Shown: one piece after another, positions 1 through 7,163 of the stretch
Layout: every line of letters starts with the position of its first letter
Numbering within the stretch: position 1 is the stretch's first letter
From: Candidatus Poseidoniaceae archaeon
Lineage (GTDB): Archaea; Thermoplasmatota; Poseidoniia; Poseidoniales; Poseidoniaceae
Direction of reading: 5' to 3'
DNA length: 13,466 nucleotides
NCBI GenBank assembly: GCA_030741455.1
Contig: JASLVI010000030.1
Location: 1 to 13,466, forward strand
Program-made: the position numbers and the translations under genes
Notes under the pieces: generated by a model
Told to the model about the DNA's origin: nothing
Databases searched by the model: none
The model's input: only the letters and a program-made list of their open reading frames with translations

Positions 1-1
1 G

Positions 2-256
2 GAACAGACTGAAGTTCATCGCACGGATACAACGGTCATCAACAACCCTCCCAAGGAGCACAAACCATGTTGTGAATCCCAAGATGCCATCGATAAGAAA
101 AACCAATCGATGCTGAGGGAAATACGAAACTGGCCAGTTGTACGAGAGTGGAACAACCGTACTGGCCAATACGAGGCTGTTATACCACCGGGTTTCCGAA
201 GAAAACATCGGAAACACATGGACCATTTCCTTCGATTTCTGAAGAACCTGGAGTAA
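2..256 (+). CDS. 3' end of an unrecognised protein-coding gene (partial)
   Basis: An open + frame enters from the left edge and runs without a stop to TAA at 254-256, giving about 84 C-terminal residues; its start lies outside the window. The visible part is hydrophilic and rich in Lys, Arg, Glu and Asn. A Trp-containing stretch (NWPVVREWNNRTGQY) is followed by a basic helix-like end (FRRKHRKHMDHFLRFLKNLE). No family is recognised, and there is no signal peptide or TM segment in this part. It is read as real because it has the strand of the next genes, has protein-like composition, and ends about 100 bases before the thioesterase. The competing antisense frame over this stretch continues through the thioesterase gene and is judged a shadow. 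The basic tail could bind nucleic acid, but that is a guess. Confidence 0.55.
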   Translation, partial: EQTEVHRTDTTVINNPPKEHKPCCESQDAIDKKNQSMLREIRNWPVVREWNNRTGQYEAVIPPGFRRKHRKHMDHFLRFLKNLE

Positions 257-360
257 TCCAAGTCCTGCAAACAAAAAGGCCTCCGAAAGCCTTGGATTTC
301 GGACCCATTGAGCGTAAGCCATAGGCGATACTCTAAGGGCTGCTTTCTCAAGCGTAGCCC
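257..360. other. Intergenic gap with short inverted repeats
   Basis: This is the only non-coding stretch in the left part of the window. It holds two mutually exclusive short hairpins: AAGGC 276-280 with GCCTT 289-293, and CCGAAA 283-288 with TTTCGG 297-302. A 5-base inverted repeat, GGGCT 337-341 with AGCCC 356-360, ends directly before the thioesterase ATG. AGCGTA occurs twice, at 311 and 351. No T-run follows the hairpins, so archaeal-type termination is not well supported, and no convincing TATA box is seen. It presumably separates the upstream gene from the thioesterase transcription unit. Confidence 0.3.
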
Positions 361-825
361 ATGGAAAAAGGTGTTCAGCGTCAATACGCTCCCACATCGA
401 TCTGTTTTGGATGCGGTCCAGCAAACCATAAGGGATTGCAAATCGATTCCTATCGCAAAGGCAATGGGTTGGAATTGAGGTTTACACCCTCTGAGGAACA
501 TCAAGCCTTTCCAGGCATGGTCAACGGTGGAATCATCGGAACGTTGCTTGATTGTCACGGAAACTGGGCTGCAGCCATTGCCCTGATGGATGAGCACGGA
601 CTGGATGAACCACCTTGTACTGTCACCGCCTCCTATTCCGTATCCTTGAGACGACCAACGCCTCTCGGAGTTGAGTTGCATGTCGAAGCCTTTCCTGAAG
701 AAATCAGTGAAGATCGTGTTCATATCAAAATGGAGTTGAAAGCAAACGACAAGCTTTGTGCGACAGGGAAGGGTTTGTTTGTGGCTGTCAAAGAAGGCCA
801 TCCAGCATATCATCGATGGAGTTGA
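361..825 (+). CDS. PaaI-like hotdog-fold acyl-CoA thioesterase
   Basis: This 154-aa protein has the length and layout of the PaaI/4HBT hotdog thioesterases, cytosolic enzymes that hydrolyse acyl- or aryl-CoA esters. The N-terminus carries CFGCGPANHKGLQI (residues 15-28), a hallmark of one PaaI-like subfamily. The central motif is VNGGIIGTLLDCHGNWAA (54-71). Here the usual HGG is NGG (N55-G56-G57), followed nine residues later by Asp64, the position of the catalytic acid in THEM4-like enzymes as I recall. The later part, with TASYSVSLRRPTP around residues 89-101, fits the remaining hotdog strands. The substrate cannot be told from the sequence. The ATG at 361 gives a normal N-terminus; no clear Shine-Dalgarno precedes it, which is common for first genes in archaea. 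It is separated by 9 bases from the next gene, so the two are probably cotranscribed. Confidence 0.87.
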   Translation: MEKGVQRQYAPTSICFGCGPANHKGLQIDSYRKGNGLELRFTPSEEHQAFPGMVNGGIIGTLLDCHGNWAAAIALMDEHGLDEPPCTVTASYSVSLRRPTPLGVELHVEAFPEEISEDRVHIKMELKANDKLCATGKGLFVAVKEGHPAYHRWS

Positions 826-834
826 GATGAATAT

Positions 835-1377
835 ATGGCGAAACCATCGAATGGACAGATGCATGCATTGTCCTCCTTGAAAGAGTACGTCCTATCGCAA
901 ATGGAATCAATGCCATTATGGGAGCGAGAAACCATCCTGCCACTTCATTCAATCCCACTTGCAGTTCTAAGAAAAAACGCAACACAACGTCATGGTGTGA
1001 CACGGTTTCAACGTGGCGCTCATTTATCCGTGTTGAAAACAGAAGATGTGGAAACCATCGATCTACATCCAAAATTATTGGATGATGCATGGTTAGATTA
1101 CGCTCGCTTTGTATTGTATCATGAATATCTTCATGCACTCGGCAACCGTTTTCATGACACAAACTTTCGGAATCTCGAACAGCACTGGCCACATGCTGGA
1201 GCGGAACGTGGTCGTGAATTTACCAAATATCTTCGTAAGCGAACTGCGACGTGGCTATGGGTCTGTACATCCTGTGAGAAGGAATACCCTCGGCGACGGA
1301 AAGCAAATGGACGTTTCAGGTGTCGTACATGTTCAACAATTCTCATCGATGTGGAGAACCTGCAGGAAACAAACTAA
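835..1377 (+). CDS. SprT-like zinc metalloprotease with C-terminal zinc ribbon
   Basis: This 180-aa protein carries the zinc metallopeptidase signature HEYLH at residues 96-100 inside FVLYHEYLHALGNRFH. A third likely ligand is His107, in a HxxxF context (HDTNF) typical of SprT/Spartan domains. A C-terminal zinc ribbon follows with CTSC at 144-147 and CRTC at 163-166. This matches the archaeal/bacterial SprT-like layout, a small protease domain followed by a four-Cys ribbon. In the Spartan relatives the family degrades proteins crosslinked to DNA; that this protein does so is inference. It lacks a signal peptide and is cytosolic. The start at 835 lies 9 bases after the thioesterase stop with weak GA-rich sequence (824-828) upstream; an ATG at 827 is in another frame. 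Functional linkage to the thioesterase is not obvious. Confidence 0.82.
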   Translation: MAKPSNGQMHALSSLKEYVLSQMESMPLWERETILPLHSIPLAVLRKNATQRHGVTRFQRGAHLSVLKTEDVETIDLHPKLLDDAWLDYARFVLYHEYLHALGNRFHDTNFRNLEQHWPHAGAERGREFTKYLRKRTATWLWVCTSCEKEYPRRRKANGRFRCRTCSTILIDVENLQETN

Positions 1378-1402
1378 ACAAGGCATCATATCTCGGAGTG
1401 TT

Positions 1403-1407
1403 GAGGT
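1403..1407 (+). promoter_or_regulatory. Shine-Dalgarno for the 675-aa membrane protein
   Basis: GAGGT lies 6 bases upstream of the ATG at 1414 and is complementary to the archaeal 16S rRNA 3' end. It supports 1414 as the start and translation of this gene from a shared transcript with the upstream protease gene (36-base gap). Most other genes in the window lack such a clear site. Confidence 0.5.
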
Positions 1408-1413
1408 CAATGT

Positions 1414-3441
1414 ATGCATTGGAGATTGCGATGCACAGTTCTCTTTGTTTTACTGTGCATGATTCCACTTCCAATCAGTGCTTCATTAACCGATGCTGAG
1501 GGAGGAGGGAGACTCTACTTTTCTTGTGTTTCAGACGACGATTGTCGTTTGACGCCGACACCTATTGGGGAAGAGGTCATTACAGGTTCAGTCCAAGCGA
1601 ATCCTTTGATGACAGAATCTGTAGCAATTGAGTTTGAAATGGTTCCAGAGCAAACCGAACTCGCTTTGCTTCCAGATACGCTCAATGAGTTATTCATTGA
1701 TTTACGCGTTCAAGGCGATGTTGTAGGATTCTACACGCCTGAAATGGAAGTTCGACTTATTCTTGGTACGAGTGTAACAACGTTGAACTCGGAGCAAAAT
1801 AGCATTCCTACAGGTTCAGAAACAGGACATCGTTGGGTGGATGAACCCTTGAATCTTGAGAACGGAAGATTGTTGTGGCCAGAGGATGTTGTTCGTATTC
1901 GTATCGTTTTCACATTGGACCGCCCTTCCACTTGGGAACTGCATTTACGCGGTTCAACGTTCATCGATCTCGATATCACATGGTCCGAGAACATTGCAGC
2001 AAAGGATGTCGATGAACCAACCAGTGCATTGCAACCGAAGTCAACACTTCTCGAAGATGTCCATTATGGAGCCCTTGTTGGCGATGATTCGGATTGTTGG
2101 TCATTCACCGTTGAAACGAATGAGATTATGCGTATCCTCATCCAATGGGAAGACGTACCGCTTGAATTACAACAAAGCAATGGCGTACATCGATTAAGAA
2201 CATCCGGAGGTCTGCAAATCGCTGCACCAGAAGTGATTACACAATCAGAAGATGATGAAGTGACAACAAGCTATCGTTGGCGAGCCCTCACCCCAGGCGA
2301 TTACGTATTCTGTTTGAATGGGCAAACCGATCGTTTCCAACCTTACATTTGGACAGGAGGCTATGCTGTTGAAAGCTCTGGACCGACGGATGCTTCTCAA
2401 TTCGAGGGGAAGGTCGAATATCAAGCCCAATTCTTTGATTTCTCTACTGGGGAGGAGCGTGATTTGAAACCGCAAAGTGGAATCTTTATTTTCCCCATTA
2501 TTGGATTCATTATCTTCTTCATTGCTCAATTCTATAGAAAAACGACCTCGCAGAATGTTCGCATGTTCGTGTTCGTTCCTAGCGTGATTTTCTTGTTTCT
2601 CGGTGGCCTTGTCAGCCCATTGTGGGCAATGGCGGATGAGGTACAATCGGATTCCGAATGGTCGCTTGATCGACTCCTCGATGAACGAGTGCAGCAACTC
2701 TGGGACGTCTCAAGTCCAGCTACCCCTGAAGCAACGATGATCGAGCATGTTGGTGCAACGTTTGGCATACGAAATGGTGAATCACTCAACTTATGGTTGG
2801 ACATTGAATCTGCATATCAACGAGATGATGGACGATGGCAACTCAAAGTCACTGGTCTCGATGAAATGCGTTTAGACCAGCTTATCTTCAGTCAAATATC
2901 TGATGCAAGAAGCGGAAGGCTTGTCGATGGTCTCGATGAACAAATCGTACGTTTTTCGATCATCGCTACCCGTGCACTCCTTCTTGACCTGATGATGCTT
3001 GAGGCATTGCTTGTTGTTGATGAGGAGCCAACGTCCTCGATACATCACATTGAAACCGCGATGATCGATACAACATCCTTTGGTTCACTCGCTTCACCAA
3101 CATGGGCTACTCGGCCTGCTGGTATCGATGATGGTGCTTGGAAGCGCTTGCAGACCGCACTTTACCCTGAGCGAATCACGATTACGCTCTGTGATTGTGC
3201 CTTAGATCTCCTTGACCTACAAGTTGAGTATTCGAACAACTTCGATGTTGAAGATGCACCGGAATTCAATGCTCTGCGTTCATCGAGTGGAATCATTCCA
3301 CAAGCAGGGGTTGTTGCAACTGTATCGCTTGTTCTTTGTCTCGTTGTTATCATCAGAGATGAATATCGGAAACATAAAGCAAAAAATTTGGCTGAAGATT
3401 ACGCTTTAGGGGCATCGATGTGGACATCATTCTTCGGATGA
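1414..3441 (+). CDS. Large membrane-anchored surface protein, tandem ectodomains, unknown function
   Basis: This 675-aa protein is not recognised. It begins with a signal peptide (residues 1-23; hydrophobic LFVLLCMIPLPIS, cleavage near ISA-S). A first extracytoplasmic domain (about 24-356) follows, acidic and beta-rich, with Cys pairs in SCVSDDDC and DSDCW. TM1 is about 357-373, then a short basic loop (RKTTSQNVR, 375-383), then TM2 about 384-404 ending in WAMA-DE. A second extracytoplasmic domain (about 408-630, including a CDC motif in ITLCDC) leads to TM3 at about 631-647 and a basic tail (RDEYRKHKAKN). Positive charges put the 375-383 loop and the C-terminus in the cytoplasm. TM2 looks like a second signal peptide, as if two type I membrane proteins had fused. 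It follows the SprT-like gene by 36 bases, and its 3' end overlaps the convergent gene by 15 bases. No enzymatic motif is seen. Confidence 0.8.
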   Translation: MHWRLRCTVLFVLLCMIPLPISASLTDAEGGGRLYFSCVSDDDCRLTPTPIGEEVITGSVQANPLMTESVAIEFEMVPEQTELALLPDTLNELFIDLRVQGDVVGFYTPEMEVRLILGTSVTTLNSEQNSIPTGSETGHRWVDEPLNLENGRLLWPEDVVRIRIVFTLDRPSTWELHLRGSTFIDLDITWSENIAAKDVDEPTSALQPKSTLLEDVHYGALVGDDSDCWSFTVETNEIMRILIQWEDVPLELQQSNGVHRLRTSGGLQIAAPEVITQSEDDEVTTSYRWRALTPGDYVFCLNGQTDRFQPYIWTGGYAVESSGPTDASQFEGKVEYQAQFFDFSTGEERDLKPQSGIFIFPIIGFIIFFIAQFYRKTTSQNVRMFVFVPSVIFLFLGGLVSPLWAMADEVQSDSEWSLDRLLDERVQQLWDVSSPATPEATMIEHVGATFGIRNGESLNLWLDIESAYQRDDGRWQLKVTGLDEMRLDQLIFSQISDARSGRLVDGLDEQIVRFSIIATRALLLDLMMLEALLVVDEEPTSSIHHIETAMIDTTSFGSLASPTWATRPAGIDDGAWKRLQTALYPERITITLCDCALDLLDLQVEYSNNFDVEDAPEFNALRSSSGIIPQAGVVATVSLVLCLVVIIRDEYRKHKAKNLAEDYALGASMWTSFFG

Positions 3442-3933
3442 TGCCTTCTTTGCTTTCTTAGAAATGCTCTCTGCATCCTCATCGCTGATTCCCAGAGCGC
3501 TTTGGAATCGCTTCAAATCAGCGAGTTCATCCTCTGTGATGATCCCATCTTCCCATGCTTCTTCGTAAGCCTTGGTTAGAAATTCTTTGTATTCATTAGG
3601 ATTGAGGAGGACGTCTCGAATCAAGCCGTGATCAACTGAACCACTCGCAGATGAAGAGGCGCTGAGTTCCATCATTGCAGCAGAACGTCGCATCTCCTTG
3701 ACAGCCATATCCTTCAGACCATGTCCGGCCCATACTGCACCCGCAGCAACCACCGAAGCAGCGAACCATCGCATCAAATCAGGATCCACTAATTCGCCTG
3801 GTGTTACAAGATGGAAGAGGCCGAGTACAGCCATCGCCGCACCACACATGACTTCGAACCAATCGTTGAGGTCGGGTTCATCAGAAAACACCGATAAGCG
3901 CTGTTCAATCAAGAGTTCTGTCTGGTCGTCCAT
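3427..3933 (-). CDS. Small two-TM protein with TerB/EF-hand-like C-terminal region
   Basis: This 168-aa protein has an acidic cytosolic N-terminus. Two hydrophobic segments follow (about 26-44, VMCGAAMAVLGLFHLV; and 57-72, FAASVVAAGAVWAGHG) with a short polar turn between them. A Ser/Ala-rich linker (about 91-99) leads to an acidic helical C-terminus with AYEEAWEDGIITEDELADL (122-140) and LGISDEDAESI (147-157). The DGIITEDEL segment resembles half of an EF-hand or a TerB/SHOCT-like helix pair, but it lacks Asp at the first and third calcium positions, so calcium binding is doubtful. By charge both ends are probably cytoplasmic. Function is unknown. The stop codon lies inside the 3' end of the convergent 675-aa gene (15-base overlap), and the start diverges from the helicase gene 87 bases away. 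Confidence 0.75.
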   Translation of the reverse strand: MDDQTELLIEQRLSVFSDEPDLNDWFEVMCGAAMAVLGLFHLVTPGELVDPDLMRWFAASVVAAGAVWAGHGLKDMAVKEMRRSAAMMELSASSSASGSVDHGLIRDVLLNPNEYKEFLTKAYEEAWEDGIITEDELADLKRFQSALGISDEDAESISKKAKKASSEE

Positions 3934-4020
3934 AAACTTCGTAAAACATGGAAGGTCTTAGGCGTGTCGGCATCGAAGTTCAAGCGCATTCCTTTTCAGC
4001 CGTTGGCGTAACCTACGGTT
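3934..4020. promoter_or_regulatory. Divergent promoter region, two-TM protein / helicase
   Basis: This 87-base gap separates two divergent starts (minus-strand ATG at 3933, plus-strand ATG at 4021) and must hold both promoters. A T-rich patch (CCTTTTC, about 3990-3996) sits about 25-31 bases before the helicase ATG, where a TATA box for a leaderless or short-leader mRNA would lie, but it is a poor match. A small inverted repeat AACC-TAC-GGTT (4010-4020) abuts the helicase ATG. Neither site is strong. Confidence 0.4.
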
Positions 4021-6597
4021 ATGGGCGAGGGTGAAAGGTCAATCCAGAACCTGTCCTTGCCAGAAAAAGCGCTGGATTTTTTCTCAAACAAATGGGGGAT
4101 TGAACAACTCCATCCTCCGCAATTTGAAGCGATGGAACCTTTGTTTGATGAAAACAACATTCTGCTTGCAATTCCAACTGCATCAGGTAAGTCGCTTGTT
4201 GCTTACATAGGAATTCTGAATCAACTCCTCAACCTTAATCCTGGCTCAAGAGCAGTATACATTGTCCCTCTGAAAGCGCTTGCGAGCGAAAAATTCGATG
4301 ACTTGAAACAAATCGGAGAGCATTTGGGACTGAAGATCGGCCTTGGCATCGGTGATGCAACCGCTGAAGCGAAGAACATCGATGATTCAGACATCCTCAT
4401 TTGCACTTCCGAAAAGTTGGATTCATTGATGCGTACTCGTTCAGAACTCATGAGCAACGTTTCAATCGTGGTTGCTGATGAATTCCATTTACTTCATGAT
4501 GCATCAAGAGGACCAACGTTGGAAATTAATTTGACGCGACTACGCACCTTGCGTCCAAATGCGCAATTGATTGCACTCTCTGCAACCGTTGGGAATTGCG
4601 ACATACTGGCTAAGTGGCTGGATGCAACATTGATTCAATCCGATTGGCGTCCAGTCGATTTGGAATACGCAACACTTCACGACCGACACCTTGAACCACG
4701 TAAAATACAATCATCTTCGATGGATTCTACAGTCCAAGCACTTTCACCGCCACGACATCTGGAAGGACCTTTGAGTCATCCTGCATGGATTGTCGTGCAA
4801 GACTCAATCGAACAGGGTGGACAGGTTCTGGTTTTTGTCGGAACACGTCGTAGTGCACAATCCGAGGCAAAAAAACTCTCAGAACGCGTTCGCAAACGCT
4901 TCACAAAAGAGCAACCTGAACGGTTGATTAAATTAGAAAAAATAGCCGATTCACTTGAAGGAAGGACGCAAACCAGCATGGGTGAAATTCTTGCGAATTG
5001 CATCCGAGGCGGCGTTGCCTTCCATCATGCAGGACTTACACATCGTCAACGACAAACCATTGAGTCTGCATTCAAGGAAGGTACAATCCTTGCGTTGTGC
5101 GCAACACCAACACTCGCTGCTGGCGTTAACTTACCAGCACGAAGGGTCCTTGTTCGTGACATTAAACGCTGGGACGATGGTATGAGTCGCCCCCTTCCTG
5201 TCATGGAAGTTCACCAAATGCTCGGGCGAGCAGGTCGGCCTCGATACGATCCCGTAGGAGAAGCATGGGTTCTTTGCAAAGGAACCGATGGGTGGCAAGT
5301 TGCAGATGAAGTCAGTCAGCGGTATTTCTTTGGCCCAATTGAAGACATATCATCCAAACTTTCAGCAGAACCAGCGATGAGGATGCATCTTTTGTCATGC
5401 GTCGCAACTGGCGGATTGCTCCATCGTGAAGCGATAGGTTCATTCTTCGATGCCACATTTTTAGGAACAACAATGCCCTCGACTCAACTTCAGGAACGAC
5501 TCGATTCGATGTTGGATTGGTTGGTCGAAGAACGATTTTTGCGCCGACTCGGCATCGATGAATCCTACGAGTTACGTCTTCACGATCAAGCAATTGATGA
5601 AGAGGAATCTTGGGATGACACCGTGCCCGTTTGGGTGAACGTCGCACAAGATTCGGGAGGCGTCTCCATGCAAGAGGTGCGTTCTGCACCGTCGATTCCA
5701 TCCTCGCATGGCAAACCTTCGCTCGGATTCGTTTCAGCAAATTCATTGAACAATGTTGGTGGATGGAATCCGACCAGCGGAGAACCGCCTGCGATGAAAT
5801 ATGAAGCAACGGCCATCGGTGAGCGGGTAGCTCAACTGTATCTCGATCCATTGTCTGCCTCGATTCTACGAACAGGTATGCGTCGTGCGGTTCGACGGAT
5901 GGTACGTCAAGATGCTCCAGTGAGTGAATTTGGCTTAACGCACTTGGCATGCAGTACGCCCGATTTCGCTTCATTGTGGGCGAAAACCGCTGATTTGACC
6001 ATCGGCTCAGATTTACAACTCAAAGCGGCTGCTGTTGAAGATGAATTGTTGTACGAGATTCCATACGAAGAACGTCATCTTGGTTTGGTGAAATCTGCGT
6101 GGTGTCTTGAGCACTGGTTTGAAGAAGAAACGATGCGAGAAATTGAGAAACAACTTGACGTGTCACCTGGAGATGTCCATCATCGTGTCGATTTGATGGA
6201 TTGGTTGTTGTATGCTGGACGAGAGATTCTTTTGACCGATGATGTGTTTTCAGACGAACATATGCCAATCCTTGCCCAATTGTCCTCAGACCTCGATACT
6301 CTTCGACAACGCGTACGTCATGGTTGTAAATCTGATTTGCTCAAACTTGTGAAGATACGCCATGTTGGACGGCAGCGTGCTCGTTCCCTCGCATCGATCG
6401 GAATACGTACACCGAAGGATGTCCTTGCTATGACACGCAAAGATCAACAAAAAATAGCCTCATGGAGAGGTTGGGGGCCAAAACTTGTTCACAACATTAT
6501 GACCGAAGTAAAGAAGGTTATTCAACGAGATGAAGGAGAGGCTCCGGTCAAGAAACGTAGTGATGATATGCCCCTCGATGGAGAAGATTGGGCGTAG
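4021..6597 (+). CDS. hel308: Hel308-type superfamily 2 (Ski2-like) ATP-dependent DNA helicase
   Basis: This 858-aa protein shows the full motif series of Hel308/Ski2 helicases. They are a Q-motif-like HPPQFEAM near the N-terminus, Walker A PTASGKS (52-58), DEFH (153-156), SAT (187-189), FHHAGLTHRQR (334-344), ATPTLAAGVNLPARR (361-375) and QMLGRAGRPR (399-408). A winged-helix/ratchet region follows (YLDP at 607-610). The C-terminus has two helix-hairpin-helix-like segments (IRHVGRQRARSL about 779-790; SWRGWGPKLVHNI about 814-826), as in Hel308 domain 5. Family members unwind 3'-5' at forked DNA and act at stalled replication forks. The protein is about 130-150 residues longer than typical Hel308; much of the excess is a Ser/Pro/Gly-rich insertion at about 525-590. 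It is followed after 15 bases by the Cgi121-like gene on the same strand, so the two likely form an operon. Confidence 0.93.
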   Translation: MGEGERSIQNLSLPEKALDFFSNKWGIEQLHPPQFEAMEPLFDENNILLAIPTASGKSLVAYIGILNQLLNLNPGSRAVYIVPLKALASEKFDDLKQIGEHLGLKIGLGIGDATAEAKNIDDSDILICTSEKLDSLMRTRSELMSNVSIVVADEFHLLHDASRGPTLEINLTRLRTLRPNAQLIALSATVGNCDILAKWLDATLIQSDWRPVDLEYATLHDRHLEPRKIQSSSMDSTVQALSPPRHLEGPLSHPAWIVVQDSIEQGGQVLVFVGTRRSAQSEAKKLSERVRKRFTKEQPERLIKLEKIADSLEGRTQTSMGEILANCIRGGVAFHHAGLTHRQRQTIESAFKEGTILALCATPTLAAGVNLPARRVLVRDIKRWDDGMSRPLPVMEVHQMLGRAGRPRYDPVGEAWVLCKGTDGWQVADEVSQRYFFGPIEDISSKLSAEPAMRMHLLSCVATGGLLHREAIGSFFDATFLGTTMPSTQLQERLDSMLDWLVEERFLRRLGIDESYELRLHDQAIDEEESWDDTVPVWVNVAQDSGGVSMQEVRSAPSIPSSHGKPSLGFVSANSLNNVGGWNPTSGEPPAMKYEATAIGERVAQLYLDPLSASILRTGMRRAVRRMVRQDAPVSEFGLTHLACSTPDFASLWAKTADLTIGSDLQLKAAAVEDELLYEIPYEERHLGLVKSAWCLEHWFEEETMREIEKQLDVSPGDVHHRVDLMDWLLYAGREILLTDDVFSDEHMPILAQLSSDLDTLRQRVRHGCKSDLLKLVKIRHVGRQRARSLASIGIRTPKDVLAMTRKDQQKIASWRGWGPKLVHNIMTEVKKVIQRDEGEAPVKKRSDDMPLDGEDWA

Positions 6598-6612
6598 ACT
6601 TGATGTGCCGTA

Positions 6613-7161
6613 ATGAAACAGTTCGTTGCAATGTGGGAAACATTTCCGTGTTGGTCCTGGGAAAGTTCGCAACCCATTGAACTGAAATCGTTCGTTCAAA
6701 GTTTTCAGGAAATCGTGCCCAATCAACGTTGGGTGTTTTGCCGTAGCGAAGTTGCCCAAACACCTCGACAGTTGTGGACTGCAACGACCGTGAGCAATCG
6801 AAATACAGAACGAGGTACCGCACAAGCAAGAACCCTTGATGCTGAATTCTTGAGAGTTCTTGCAGGTACACACAACGTTTCTGAAGCATTCAAACGTGCC
6901 GGGCTTTCGAACGGCTCTACCAAAGGTTGGCTTCTTCACATACCTGACCAACGTGATTCAATGAATTCTGAATCTCTTGACATGAATGCACGCCAATTAC
7001 TCAGCGGCCTTGGCCTTGAAACCACATCTGAAACGCTCGATATCGACATAGAAGGGGCCAAAAAACTCGGTATTTCGATCGATGATGCCATTGATTCAAA
7101 TCGAATTGAGGCATCATTAATTGGCCATATCCTGTTAGCGGATGTTAGCAGTTCTCAGTAA
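6613..7161 (+). CDS. Cgi121/TPRKB-like KEOPS complex subunit
   Basis: The 182-aa protein matches the Cgi121 pattern mainly in its centre: an Ala-rich entry and RTLDAEFLRVLAGTHNVSEA (residues 73-92) followed by FKRAGLS, the conserved helix-turn-helix where the family has acidic-hydrophobic residues, an 'SGTRQI-EA' type motif and 'K-GI'. A strand (GWLLHIPD) comes next. A Ser/Asp-rich region about 125-182 ends it. In archaea and eukaryotes Cgi121 binds Bud32 within KEOPS (Kae1-Bud32-Cgi121-Pcc1), which makes the t6A modification of ANN-decoding tRNAs and recruits tRNA. The N-terminus is Trp-rich (WETFPCWSWE) and less conserved. Start at 6613 is 15 bases after the helicase stop; no strong Shine-Dalgarno is seen. 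Its stop is only 2 bases from the convergent HxlR-like gene. Assignment rests on the motif and length; the fold was not tested. Confidence 0.72.
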   Translation: MKQFVAMWETFPCWSWESSQPIELKSFVQSFQEIVPNQRWVFCRSEVAQTPRQLWTATTVSNRNTERGTAQARTLDAEFLRVLAGTHNVSEAFKRAGLSNGSTKGWLLHIPDQRDSMNSESLDMNARQLLSGLGLETTSETLDIDIEGAKKLGISIDDAIDSNRIEASLIGHILLADVSSSQ

Positions 7162-7163
7162 AA

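Noticed and set aside
276..302. Possible terminator hairpin
   Set aside because: The stems are short (5-6 bases), mutually exclusive and not followed by a T-run; noted only in the intergenic entry.
16..864. A 282-codon minus-strand open frame
   Set aside because: It lies antisense to the whole thioesterase gene and to the partial gene at 2-256. Its translation has no recognisable motif and odd Cys/Trp/Phe-rich composition, as expected for a shadow frame.
1109..1462. A 117-codon + frame overlapping the protease and membrane-protein genes
   Set aside because: It overlaps two better supported genes in another frame, and its translation shows no family resemblance.
5312..5974. A 220-codon minus-strand open frame inside the helicase gene
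   Set aside because: The opposite strand encodes conserved helicase sequence here; the antisense translation has no motif and no start context.
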